A DNA stretch of 64,000 bases from Cyanophora paradoxa. Taxonomy: Eukaryota; Glaucocystophyceae; Cyanophorales; Cyanophoraceae. The stretch covers positions 186,001-250,000 of the forward strand of contig QPMI01000610.1 of the NCBI GenBank assembly GCA_004431415.1, in the 5' to 3' direction. Below are positions 22,801-33,418 of this stretch, one piece after another (the first letter of the stretch is position 1; every line of letters starts with the position of its first letter). The notes beneath the pieces are model-generated. The model did no database searches. It saw only the letters and a list, made by a program, of their open reading frames with translations, and had not been told where the DNA came from. The position numbers and the translations under genes were made by a program.

Positions 22801-23900
22801 CCCCGTCCTCCTCCCCGTCCTCCTCCCCCTCCTCCTCCTCCTCCTCCCCGCCCTCCTCCCCGCCCTCCTCCTCCGACCCGGAGCCCGAGCCGCTGCTCCC
22901 GCCGGCGCTCTCCTCCTCCGCTTCCGTCGCGCCCTCCCCCGCCGCCGCTCCCTCCGCCGCCGGCCCGCTGGAGCGGGGCGTCCGCCGGCTGCTGCCGCCG
23001 GCCCCGAGCTTGCGGGCGCGCCGGGAGGGGCCGCCGCGCCCGCCGAGCGGGCCGCCCCGCCTCCTCCGCTTCCCGCGGGGCCTCTGCGGCGACGCCGGCG
23101 GCGTCCCGTCCCTCAGAAGGCCTGCGCAGGCCGCTCAGCCCCGTCGGAAGCGGCGCCCCGAGCCCCAGAGGCGAAGCGCGCCGGCGATCTCGTCGATCTG
23201 GATGTCCTGCAGCGAGTGGTGCGCGCGCGTGCGCTTGCTGATCCCGGAGGCCGGCTCGTCCAGCTCCCCCAGGCCCTCCTGCCGGCGCCGCGTGAGCAGG
23301 GCGCGCCGCCCGGGGCGGGGGGAGGCCGCACGAAGAACTCGGCGAGGCTCCGCTCGCCAGAGTCGGAGGAAAGCTGGGGCGGGGCGGGGCGGCGCGATCA
23401 GACGGGCGAGCGGGATGCGGCGAGGGGAGCTCCCACCACGTCGACGTCCCGGGCGCGGCCCCCCGCCCCGCGCGCGCCCGCCGCCGGCGTGGCTTCCTCC
23501 TCCTCCCCGTCCCACTCGCTCCCGCAGTCCTCCCTGTCGGCGAGCTGCTCGAGCTGCACGAGCCAGTGCGGTTCGCTGCTGCGAAAGCGCGCGAAGCGAG
23601 TCAGCGGCGGAGCGGAACAGGCGCGGGCCGGGCGGTGGCGGGAAGCTAAGGGAGCGCTCGCCTGGGGGGAGGCACAACATGGGACTCGATGCTTTCCTTC
23701 GGCGGCTCGACCGGCAATGCGGCGGGGCCCTCCGGCTCCGCGCTCTCGGCAAGCGAGCGGAGCGCCCGCCGGGCCGATTTCCTCGCGCTGCCGCGGGAGC
23801 CGGAGCTGAGCTCGCCTGCATCCGGTGACTCTGCATCCTTCTTGCGCTTCGCGCGCGCCGATGCAGGCGTCCCGCGCGTCGACGAGGCCGTGCCGCGCAT
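16857..23900 (-). CDS. GON4-like nuclear protein with SANT/Myb domain (large, multi-exon)
   Basis: Near the middle a set of exons reads like the GON4L/YARP family: QLLLQTCGRLAWEGA, ELADLTGTALCASPEVERFL, FLPRFDPDCFFRP, KRPLLAKRFTKAEDECDHL, YGLLRFGTNYPAISQ, HFVPNKQPWRIMNRLKKMWH and APPNPCKDWDV. The FTKAEDE...GLLRFG...FVP..PWRI..RLK order is the SANT-like module of GON4 proteins, transcription co-regulators acting in the nucleus. The N-terminal part is acidic (a run of Glu/Asp at about 22800-22900, DLNDDDDDDYVPP at about 22320), with SLQDIQIDEIAGALRLWG at about 23200. The C-terminal third is Pro/Ala/Ser-rich with short conserved-looking patches (SYEVTWEGEAPTVWRV, SIDIYDSMFGSRG, SAVDFMGFDPMLG) and ends FDAPDEEDEEDEPPA before the stop at 16857-16859. 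I treat this as one gene because frames chain without a convincing stop and start, but a split into two is possible. The ATG at 23900 is the best upstream start, not proven. Confidence 0.6.
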
Positions 23901-24188
23901 GCTTGCGGCGGCGAGGCGGGCTGCCTATAACGCTCTTTTACAACCCATCTGCGTGCCGCAGGCGCCTCCTATCACGCGCCGCCGCCGCACGGGGGGTAGA
24001 GGCAGCGTCTTTTGACCTTCCAGACGCCGGGTCGACGCCGACGAGGGGCACTTTCTTCCCGAGGGCACCCCGTGCGACAGGACAGCAGACAACCCGCGGA
24101 GGAGCGCGCGGTATGTCCTCGCATTGCGGCAGAAAGAAAAATCGGACGCCTGACCGAGTCGCAGGCCTTCGAAGTTAGTGGCGCCAGA
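23901..24188. promoter_or_regulatory. divergent promoter region, GON4-like / RPN5
   Basis: 288 bp between opposed start codons. A weak TATA-like CTATAAC occurs at about 23925-23932 on the plus strand. An in-frame upstream ATG for RPN5 at 24012 would extend into this region; I prefer 24189 because the resulting N-terminus has the usual length. Confidence 0.35.
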
Positions 24189-26516
24189 ATGGTGGAGGCC
24201 GTCATTGCGAATCTCGACAAGCACATCGCAGACAACACCGAGCTCGCGGTCAAGGTCCGCATCGTTTGGGCACGCGTGGGCGCCCTGCGCTCATCCGGGC
24301 CCGCTCGCAGCATGGCAAGCTCACGGAGGCGATAGAGAACCTGCTATCCCTCGAGAAGCAGACGCGCCTGGTGCGTCCGGGGTCCGCGCCGCCGCCAATG
24401 TGCGGGACGTACGCCTTGGCCCGGCCAGCGAGCGCGGAGCTGCCGCTTGACCGTCGAGCGCTCCCGCCGTCCGCGCGTGAGGCGAATGACCTTCTCCGCT
24501 ACGCAGGCCGGCGAGCTGGCGCCCACTTCTAAGCTCTGTGTGACCATCGTGTCCCTGTGCCATCAGAACAAGGACTGGAAGCAGCTCAATGCACAGATCG
24601 TTGTCATATCAAAGAGGAGATCGCAGATCAAGCAGGCGAGCCACGCGGCGCCCGCGCGGCGGTGCTCGCTTCTGACCGCTCCGCCCGGCGGCCTCAGGTC
24701 ATCACCAACACGGTGCAGGAGTGCATGAAGTTCCTGGACGACACGCCGGACATGGAGACGAAGCTGGCGCTCATCGACACGCTCCGGACCGTGACAGCGG
24801 GCAAGGCGAGCGCGCCGCCCCTCCGCCGCGCCGCACCGCGCCGGCCGCGCCGCTAACGGGGCGCGGGCCGCCGCAGATCTTCGTGGAGAACGAGCGGGCG
24901 CGGCTGACGAAGGTGCTGGCGAAGATCCGGGAGGACGAGGGCAAGATCGGCGAGGCGGCGGAGATCCTGCAGGAGGTCCAGGTCCGACCGCCCGCGCGGC
25001 CGCCCGCCCCTCGCCCCTTTTCTTTTTCCCGGCCGACGGGCGGCCCAGGTTGAGACCTTCGGCTCGATGGAGAAGCGGGAGAAGGTGGACTTCCTCTTGG
25101 AGCAGGTCGGGCCCGCCCCGCCCCGCAGGTCGCCCCCGTCCGAGCCGGGGCCCTCGTGCAGGTGCGGCTGACGCTGGACCACAACGACTTCATCCGCGGG
25201 AACATCATCGCCAAGAAGATCCAGCCCAAGAACCTCGCCGACAAGGAGTTCGAGGCCCGCCCGCGCCCCTCCCTTTCTCCCTCGGGTCGGCCTGCCCCTG
25301 AGCGGCGCGCAGGACCTGAAGCTGCGCTACAACCGCCTGATGATCCGCTACCACTCGCACTCCAACTCGTACCTCGACATGGCCCGCTGCTACCACGCCA
25401 TCTTCAGGTCCGCCCCGCCCCCGCTGGCCCCCCGCCCGCTCTCGCCGACGCCGCGCGGCGCCGCAGTTCCGTCGGCGTGCAGGCGGACCCCGCCCAGTGG
25501 TCCGAGGTGCCGCCCCCCCTCCCTTTCAATCCCGCCTCCGCCCGACGCGCCGGCGCGCAGGCGCTGAAGCGCGTGGCGGTCCTCCTCGTCCTCGCCCCGC
25601 ACGACAACGAGCAGGCCCGCCCCGCCCCTTCTCCTCCAATCCCCTCCTCCGCCCTCGTCTGACCCGCCGCGCCCCGCCGCGCAGAGCGACTTTGTGAACC
25701 GCGTGTACGAGGACAAGAAGCTCGCGGAGCTGCCCGCCTACAAGCGCGCCCCTCTCCCCCCCTCCCCCTCCTCCCATCTCACCCTCCCCCCGCCGCAGGA
25801 TGCTTGTGAAGCACTTCCTGACGAGCGAGCTGATCAAGTGGCCGCTGCTCGAGGAGCTCTACCGGGCCGAGCTGAACGGCATGGACATCTTCGCGGGGGA
25901 CGCCGGCAAGGCGCGCTGGGCCGACTTCGCCAAGCGCGTCGTCGAGCACGTGCGCCCTCCCCTTACCTCGAGCCCGCCCCATGCATCGAGTTTGATCGAA
26001 TTCGATCCGCGCCTCGTGCCGCAGAACATCCGGGTGATCAGCAAGTACTACTCCCGCATCTCCTCCGCCCGCCTCGCCGAGCTCCTCGCCCTCTCCCCCT
26101 CGGTCCGCTCCCGCGAGGCAGGGGGGCGGGAGCCGCGCACCCCCGCCCCGCCCCGGCTGAGCCGCACCGCCGCCCGCAGGAGATGGAGCGGAACGTGTCG
26201 GATATGGTCTCGTCGAAGGCGCTGTACGCCCGCATCGACCGCCCCGCCGGCATCGTCCGCTTCCAGAAACCCCAGGTGCCCCCCGCTGCGCATTCCCGCC
26301 CCCGCCCCCTCCCCCCGCTGACGGCGGCGCTCCGCCCGCCTGCGCAGGAGCCGAGCGACGTGCTGAACGCGTGGTCGGGCAACATCTCCTCCCTCCTCGA
26401 CCTCGTCGAGACCTCCTGCCACCTCATCCACAAGGCCCGCCCCGCCCCGCCCCGGCCCCCCCGCCCCCAGCTGACGCGCCCCGCAGGACCTCATGACCCG
26501 CGGCATCGAGGCGTAG
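24189..26516 (+). CDS. RPN5: 26S proteasome regulatory subunit RPN5 (PSMD12)
   Basis: A PCI-domain subunit of the proteasome lid. Family landmarks in order: [212 protein letters not shown], and the C-terminal winged-helix part [39 protein letters not shown] and IVRFQKPQ. It ends GIEA at the TAG (26514-26516). Full-length compared with the family. Roughly twelve short introns; several are GC-AG with a GCCCGCC donor (for example after NLADKEFE and after HLIHK) and carry CTGAC/CTGAG before the acceptor. Confidence 0.95.
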
Positions 26517-27303
26517 GCCCCGCGGCTCGCCCACGTGCACGGCCCCCGGCCCGGCCCCCGCCGCCTTCCCCGCGCGCAAGCGCTGCCGGCGTGCGCGCGT
26601 GGATCTGTGTAACTGTATCGTTGCGAAAGCGACGTCTTCGAGGCCTAGGGGCCTAGGGCACCGGCGCGGCGCAGCGGCCCGCGCCGGCGGGGCGGCAGCT
26701 CCCCGGGGGCCGTGGGGCAGGGCTAACTATAGCTAGATAGCTAGCACTATAGCTAGCGCGCAGCGGCCAGGCGGGACGCCGCCCCGGGGGCAGGGCCAGG
26801 CTAGCGCTCTACCTAGCGAAGAGCTTGCGATCGCGAGGATCGTCAATAGAAGGTACGGGGCCGCTAACCAAGTCACACGTACCCCCGTTGGGCGAGTTTT
26901 CAGCTTTCTGGATCCCGGAATCGAAGCTGGTGCATGCGCGCGGCTTGCACTCGCGCGGCCTTCTTAGCATCGGCATCGCGCAGCCCACTGCCAGCAGAAT
27001 TGCGCCCCGCCCGCGAGTGGCGTTCCTAACTTGGTAACGCCCGTGCACCAAAACTGGCGGGGGCTGGCCGCTCTCTTTCCAAGGCTCATTAGCTCTCGGC
27101 CATTTCAGTAGATAGGCGATCAGCCTGAGCCCGCATCGGCTACAGCGCGGCGGCATAAGCGTACGGTCAACGTGACGGGCCTCGCTCTCCAGCGCGCAGC
27201 ACGCCGCAGGCATCTGCGCTATCGAGCGCACACCCAGTCCCTTGCAAGCGCCCACACTTAGCGGCGTCCCTGCGGACCCGGTGGCGCAGGGCAGCCCGCA
27301 GCG
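26517..27303. other. intergenic region, no gene seen
   Basis: A cluster of TAGCTATAGCTAGATAGCTAGC words sits at about 26725-26760, with CCTAGG/AGGCCT words at 26640-26660. Long antisense ORFs reach in from the neighbouring channel gene but have no recognisable product. The channel promoter should lie near the right end. Confidence 0.45.
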
Positions 27304-30300
27304 ATGAGCGTCGAGCCGGGTTCGGCGCAGAAGGCGGCGCGGGGCGTGCGGATCGCCCCGAACGAGGTGGAGCGCTCGCCGGACAGCGAAGTGGAGCTGG
27401 TGAACCTCTCGGATGACCCCCAGCGCAAGATCCCCCAGCTCGAGCTCCCCGCCAAGCGCAAGGACGGAGCCGCCGGCGCGGCCGCCGCCGGCGACAAGGA
27501 GGCCCCGCAGGCCACGGCGCGCGGGAACAAGCTGAGCTTCGCGGAGAGCCTGCGGCAGAGCTTCCGCCGCAAGAACCCGGCCGACAAGTACGTGCCGGGG
27601 CCGGAGACGGTGCGGGGGACGTGGGCGCAGCACGCGATGAAGACGGCGAGCCGCCTGTCGAGCACTGCGGCGGCCTCCAAGGATGGCGAGCGCGACTCGG
27701 ACGAATGGAGCGACGAGGAGGAGCAGGACGAGGCGGCGCGCGCCGAGGCGAAGGCCGCGCTGCTGGCGGAGGCGGCGCGGCAGGCCAAGCCCTGGAACCG
27801 GCTGAAGCGGCGTCTGCGGGTCGAGTTCGTGCTGCGGCCCGACGACCCCCGCGTGAAGCGCATCGTCTTTATCGTCTTCTGCTTCAACCTCTGGAACCTC
27901 GGTGCGGTCCCCCGCCCGGGGGTCCGGCACGCCTGGAATCCAGCGCCCCGCCCTGGGACCCACGGGCTTCATAGGGCGCCCCCTCTGAGGCCCCCTCCCC
28001 TCGCAGCGATCCTGCCCTTCCGCTGGCTCTTCATCGGCCTCTCCGCGCCCTCCGACTACGAGCCCTTCGAGATCGCCCTCACTGTACTCGACCAGATCGG
28101 GTCCGCCGCCCCCCAGCCCCCCCCCCCCCCCTTCCCCCTCACCTGAGCGGCCTGGCTCGCAGAGACTTCGTGATGTATTACGAGTACTTCCTCCGCTTCC
28201 GCACCGCGTACCAGGCTCGCTCCCAGCAATGCGCCGTACCGCTAAACGGCCGAGCCAACGGGGCGCGTGCAGGACGACACGACGATCGTGCGGGACACGG
28301 CGCTGATCCGGCGGCGGCTGCTGCGCTCCAGCGAGACGTGGATCGACACCGTCGCCGCCCTCCCGCTCGACTTCTTCGGCCTCCTCGCCAACTACCGCTA
28401 CTACCTCCTCCTCCGGCGAGCCCGGCCCTCTGGCTCGCTCAGCTGCGCCGCGGCTCACGGGCAGGGCGGGGCAGGGCGGTGCGCTTCCTGCGCATCCCCT
28501 CCCTGTGGCGCGCCTTCTCCGTGTGGGAGAAGGGCTCCTCCATCGGCAACTGGCTCCGCCTCCTCAAGATGACCCTCGGCCCGCCCCGCCCCGCTCCGCC
28601 CCGCCCGGCGCCGGCATCTACCTCCTGGCTGACGCCCGGGGCGGCGCAGGGATCGTGCTGCTCATCCACTGGCTCTCGGTCATCTACTACGCCATCTGCC
28701 TCACCGAGGGCTTCGGCCAGTGCGCGCCGGCCCGCGCCCCGCTTCCGAGCGAGCCCGGAGCGAGCTCCGGCCGAGCGCTGACGCCGCGCGGCGCCCTGCG
28801 CGCAGCGGGGAGTCGTGGACGATCTCGGCGGAGAGCTGGGTGCTGGATTTCGTTGACGCCCGCTTCGCCCAGTCCGTCTACAACATCGGTGCCCCCCCGC
28901 CCCGCCGCGCAGGCAGTTTCGATGCTGACGGAGCGGCCGGCGGCGCCCCTGCCACAGTGTCGATGCTGATGGGGAGCGACCTGCCGGGCCCGCCGGCGAC
29001 GCGCGCCGAGCTCTACTTCTCCATCGTCGTCAAGCTCACCGTCCGCCCTCCACGGCCCCCCGCGCGGCGCGCGTGGCTGACTCTGCCTGCTCCGCCCCGC
29101 CCCGCCTTTGCAGGGCTTCATGGCGGTGGCGACCTTCGTGGGTAACGTCTCCCTCGTCCTCGCCAACCTCAACGCCGCCGAGGCCCGCCCCCTCGCCCGC
29201 CCGCTCGCTCTTGCACTGGGCGGGGCGCCGAGGCGGGCCCCGCGGGCGCGCAGGTGATGTTCAAGCAGAAGCTGGACGTGATGAGCGAGTACATGCAGTA
29301 CCGCAACCTCCCCGACGACCTCCGCCGCCGCGTCCGCGACCACTACGACGGTGCCCGCCCCCGCCCGCCCCGCGCGAGGCCGGCGCGGCAAGGGCGAGCC
29401 GGGGGCGGGGCGCAGTGGTGTGGATGCGGCAGCGCGGGCTCGACGACTCGGTCATCCTCGAGGACCTCCCCAAGCACCTCAAGGTCCCGACCCCGCCCCG
29501 CCGGCCCTGCTGGCCCCGCGCCCCGCGCCCGCGGCCGGCGCCGACGCCACCGGCGCCTTGGCAGCGGGAGGTGATGGGGCACCTCAACCGCGAGCTCCTC
29601 TCCAAGGTGCCCCTCTTCCAGAACGCCGAGCTCGGTGCGCCCGCCCGGCCCCGCCTCCTTCCCCGCCTCTCCTTCCTGCCGCCCCGCCCGAGCCTGGGGC
29701 GTCGGGGCGCAGGCTTCCTGAACGAGCTGGTGACGCGGCTGCGGCCCGTGCTCTACGGCCCCGGCGAGGTCGTCTGCCACCAAGACGAGGCCCGCCCCGC
29801 CCCCCGCCCCCGCCTTCCCCCGCCCCCGCGAACCCCCCCGCAGGTGGCGCACGAGATGTACTTCGTTTACAAGGGCCAGGTCCGCGCCGCGCCGCGCCAC
29901 ACAACACAGCCCCTCCGCCCCCTCACCCCCGCCTCCTCCCTGGCAGCTGCGGGTGACGCTGAACAACGGGCGGCTGACGCTGGCGACGCTGCGGGACGGG
30001 GACTTCTTCGGGGAGATCGAGCTCCTCTACGAGATGAAGCGCGTCGCCGAGGCGCGCACCCAGCGTCCCCGCCCCCAGCTCCCCCCCGCTGAGGGCCGCT
30101 CGGGCAGGTGCGGGCGGAGACGCACACGGACCTCTTCGTGCTCTCGGCGGGGGACCTGCACGAGGTCCTCGCCGACTTCCCCGAGATGCACGCCATCCTC
30201 CGCGAGGTCGCCCGCAAGCGCCTCACCGGTCCCCGCCACGCCGCCCCTCTCTGTTGCTGCTCTGCATCGCCCCCGCTGAGGGGCTGCGGGGGCGGGGGCA

Positions 30301-32704
30301 GACACGCACAAGCAGCGGATCAAGGCGATGAAGCGGCCCTCGCAGGCGGACCTCTTCGGGAAGGGGGGGATGACGGGCCGGGCCGCCCAGCAGCTCATGC
30401 CCCGCTCCCGCAACATCGTCTCCGACAAGGCCACCCGCGCCCGCCTCGCCCAGGTCCGCAGTCCCTTGCCCTCCTCCGTTGTCTTTCTTCCCCGCCCGAC
30501 TCTTCCCCCGTCGCCCCCCGCAGCTCCAGTGGTCCCTCCGCATCATCCGCCGCTTCGTGCGCGCGTGGGCCGCCAAGCGCCGCAACCCCTCCCGCATGCC
30601 CTTCATCGAGATCCTCAAGCGGTGCCCCCGTCCCCGCCACCGCCATGGACCCCCCTCCCCGCCGACTCGCCGCACCCGCAGGCGGCACTCGTTCGACGAC
30701 GACTCGGTGGTGCCCGGCGTGCCCCTCAAGTCCATCTCCCAGGTCGTCGCCGCCGTCCGGGTGCGCCCGCGTACCCCCCCCCTCCCCGCCCCGTCCCTGT
30801 ACCCCCCCTCACGCCCCCCCAGATGGCGGCGAAGGCGAAGTCGCCGAAGGACCCGAACGGGGGCACGTGGGGCGAGGAGCAGCCGTGGCTGGCGCTGCGC
30901 AAGGGCGGCTTCGCGCGGCGCCGCCCGTCGCTCCCCGCCCGCCTGGACGGCTCGCGCTACCTGGTCGCCCAGCGCGCCCTCGCCGAGATACGGCGCCAGG
31001 CCATCGTCGCCGCCTCCGCGGGGCCCGCCCCCGCCGAGTTCACCCCCGTCCTCGAGCTCGGGGCCGCGGGGGCGGGCGCCCCGGGCCGCCCCTCGGTGAA
31101 CGCGGGGGGCGGGGCGTCGGCGAAGGGCCGCCGCAGCCGCCGCCGCACGATGCTCCTCCCCGAGGAGGCCATGGGCCTCGTCGCCCGCGGGCCCGGCCTC
31201 CCCCCGGCCTCCCCCGGCCTCCCCCCGGCCCGGCCCCGGCGCCCTGGGCCTCCCCCCGACGTCCGCGCCCGCGTCGAGGCCATCGCAGCCGCCGCCGCCG
31301 CCGCCGCCGCCGCCGCGAACCCCTGGCTCATCGCCCCCCTCTACCAGCCCATGGAGCCGCCCAGCCCGCAGCTCCACGCGCAGCTCCCGCCCCGCCGCGC
31401 CTCCGGCTCCTCGAACCCCGCCGTGGGCCCCTCGCCGCGGCGGACGCCGGCGCACCTCTCGAACCAGACGAGCCCCGTGCTGGGCCCGGCGAAGCCGCCC
31501 TCGCAGGTGTCGCCGCTGCTGGGCGCGGCCAAGCCGCCCTCGTTCGGCGGCTCCTCCTCCATCCGGAGCCGCAAGGGCCAGGGCCTCTCCGTCCAGGTCC
31601 ACGACGCCCCGGGCGGCCCCGGCGGCTTCGGCGCCTCCTTCCCCCCGCCCGCCGCCCTGCCCCCCGCCGCCCTCTCCCCCGCCGCCGCCTCGACCCCGGC
31701 CTCCTGGTCGGCCGGCGCCCCGAGCCCCGCCGTGACGGGGCCCGCCTGGGCCGGCCTCGCCTCCCCTCGGGCGGCGGCGCGGGCGCCGGGGTGCTGCCGA
31801 CGCCGCAGCCGGAGAGGCGGGGGCCGGAGGAGGGGGAGGGGGCGTCGCAGGGGCGGCGCTCGACGCGGTCGGGGCGGCGGTCGCAGCTGGCGGGGGAGGG
31901 CGCGCTGCTGCCCTCCGAGGCGGAGGGCCTGCGGCGCCTGGAGGAGCACATCCTCCAGCAGGAGGCCGAGGAGGCGGCGGCGCGCGCCATCGCCCAGGCC
32001 GAGGGGCGCCGCGGCCAGCGCGCCTACCACGGCGAGCCCCCGCCCCCCTCCCGCCTTCCCCCTCGAGCTTCTTCCTGACGGGCGCGGGGCAGACGTGCTG
32101 GCGCAGGCCGAGGAGGTGCTCCGCGCCGGCGGCGACGCCGGCGGCGGGGCGGGGGCGGCTTCATGGCCGGGTGCGCCCCGCCCCGCCCCGCCCCGCCCCG
32201 CTCGCGCCTTGCTTTCTCTCGAGGATCTGACGCGGGGCGCAGCCTCGCCTCGTACGGCCCGGCTGCCGGCTACGGCGGCATGGGCCACCGCGCCAGCGTC
32301 GCGGGGGCCGCCAGCGGGGCCCGCCTCCCTCCCAGCGCCTCCATGCGCCGCTCGGTCCGCCCGCCCGCCCGCCCGCCCGCCCGCGCCCACCGCCCACCGC
32401 CCCGCCCCCTGCGTCCCTCTGATGTCTCTCTGCGCGGCAGATGATCGCGGGGGCGGGCGGGGCGGGGGCGGGGCGGCGGAGCAGCTCGATGGCGATGGGG
32501 ATGGGGATGGGCGGCGGCGGGGCGCTGGACCCGCCGGCCGCGAGCATCGCCGCCGCCATCGCCCAGGCCGTCGCCTCCCAGTACCAGCAAGCGGCGGCGG
32601 CGCAGGCGCAGGCGCAGGCGTACGCGCAGCAGGCGGCCCAGCAGGCCCTCGAGGGCGACGGCCTGGGGCGCAGGGCGAGCCACGCCCGGCCCCCGAGCCA
32701 CTGA
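27304..32704 (+). CDS. cyclic-nucleotide-binding (CNG/HCN-type) cation channel
   Basis: The long charged cytosolic N-terminus (27304-27850) includes SEVELVNLSDDPQ and DEWSDEEEQDEA. Membrane core: S1 RIVFIVFCFNLWNL; S2/S3 FVMYYEYFLRFRTAYQ and TWIDTVAALPLDFFGLLANY; S4 VRFLRIPSLWRAFSVW, with few positive charges; S5 IVLLIHWLSVIYYAICLTEG; S6 GFMAVATFVGNVSLVLANLN. The C-linker has MFKQKLDVMSEYMQYRNLP and DDLRRRVRDHYD. The cyclic-nucleotide-binding domain is complete: LFQNAELGFLNELVTRL, VLYGPGEVVCHQDE, MYFVYKGQLRV, TLRDGDFFGEIELLYEMKR, VAEVRAETHTDLFVLSAGDL and LADFPEMHAILREVA. FFGEIELL plus the Arg of MKRVAEVRA form the phosphate cassette. The pore reads SMLMGSDLPGP where K+ channels have GYG, so a non-selective CNG-like channel is more likely. 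LQWSLRIIRRFVRAWAAKR resembles a calmodulin-binding IQ-like helix. The tail is Pro/Ala/Gln-rich. Many introns are GC-AG. Confidence 0.88.
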
Positions 32705-33418
32705 GCCAGCGATCGCGAGTCAGCGTGACCGGATCTGAGCGACAGATCCGCGAAGCCCTTCGAATATTTCCTTAGCAATATCTGCCCGACACCGCCCCCG
32801 AGATTTCTATTTCCTTTTCGCGTGGCGCGCATTTCGTATTTTGCATTTGCGTATTGGTTGCAGTGTGGTGTCCCATTCTCTGCAGTGGTGTGCGTTCTCT
32901 GCAGTGGTGTGCGTTCTTTCTCCCCCATGTCCAGTTCATGCAGCCCGATTTGTGCGTAGTCGATACACTGAGATCTAGCTGTAGGCGTTTATAGAGCGTG
33001 CATTAATAGAGCGTGTTGTCGTGTAGCGAAGCTACATGAATGCTGTCTCTGACAGGGGTCGGCACTTTATTACTGTAACTATAAGAATAATGTAAACGTA
33101 GATCCCGATCCGATCATGAATATATAGCCCCCAACGGACCAGCATGCAGAGGGTAGCGGGTAAACATATAGGCGTGGATCCGATAACTATGTAGGCAAGA
33201 AGCCTCGTCGAGGGCGCCGGCCTAGCGGCGCCCCAATGGGCCCCGCGGCGCCCAGCAGCAGATTTTGCAGGTGGTATTATAATATAATTAATTATACGTT
33301 TCCAGCTGCGCAGGGCGGTTCACAGCTGCGGTCATGATCATATGCATAGCGCACAGCTGCAGTAAGTTGCCAGTAACACACTGTGCCACACTCTCGCGTC
33401 ACATTTTCTGAATCGATA
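32705..33418. other. intergenic region between convergent genes
   Basis: No gene seen. GC content drops sharply here. A short tandem repeat of CTCTGCAGTGGTGTGCGTT lies at about 32858-32916 (two good copies plus a diverged one). The segment should hold the 3' ends of both neighbours. Confidence 0.5.
32858..32916. repeat. short tandem repeat, ~19-bp unit
   Basis: Two near-identical units of TCTGCAGTGGTGTGCGTTC follow a diverged first unit (TTGCAGTGTGGTGTCCCATTC), directly downstream of the channel stop codon. Confidence 0.8.

Noticed and set aside
26809-28458. 549-codon minus-strand ORF
   Set aside because: Mostly antisense to the N-terminal exon of the CNG channel; low-complexity Arg/Gly/Pro product, no family resemblance.
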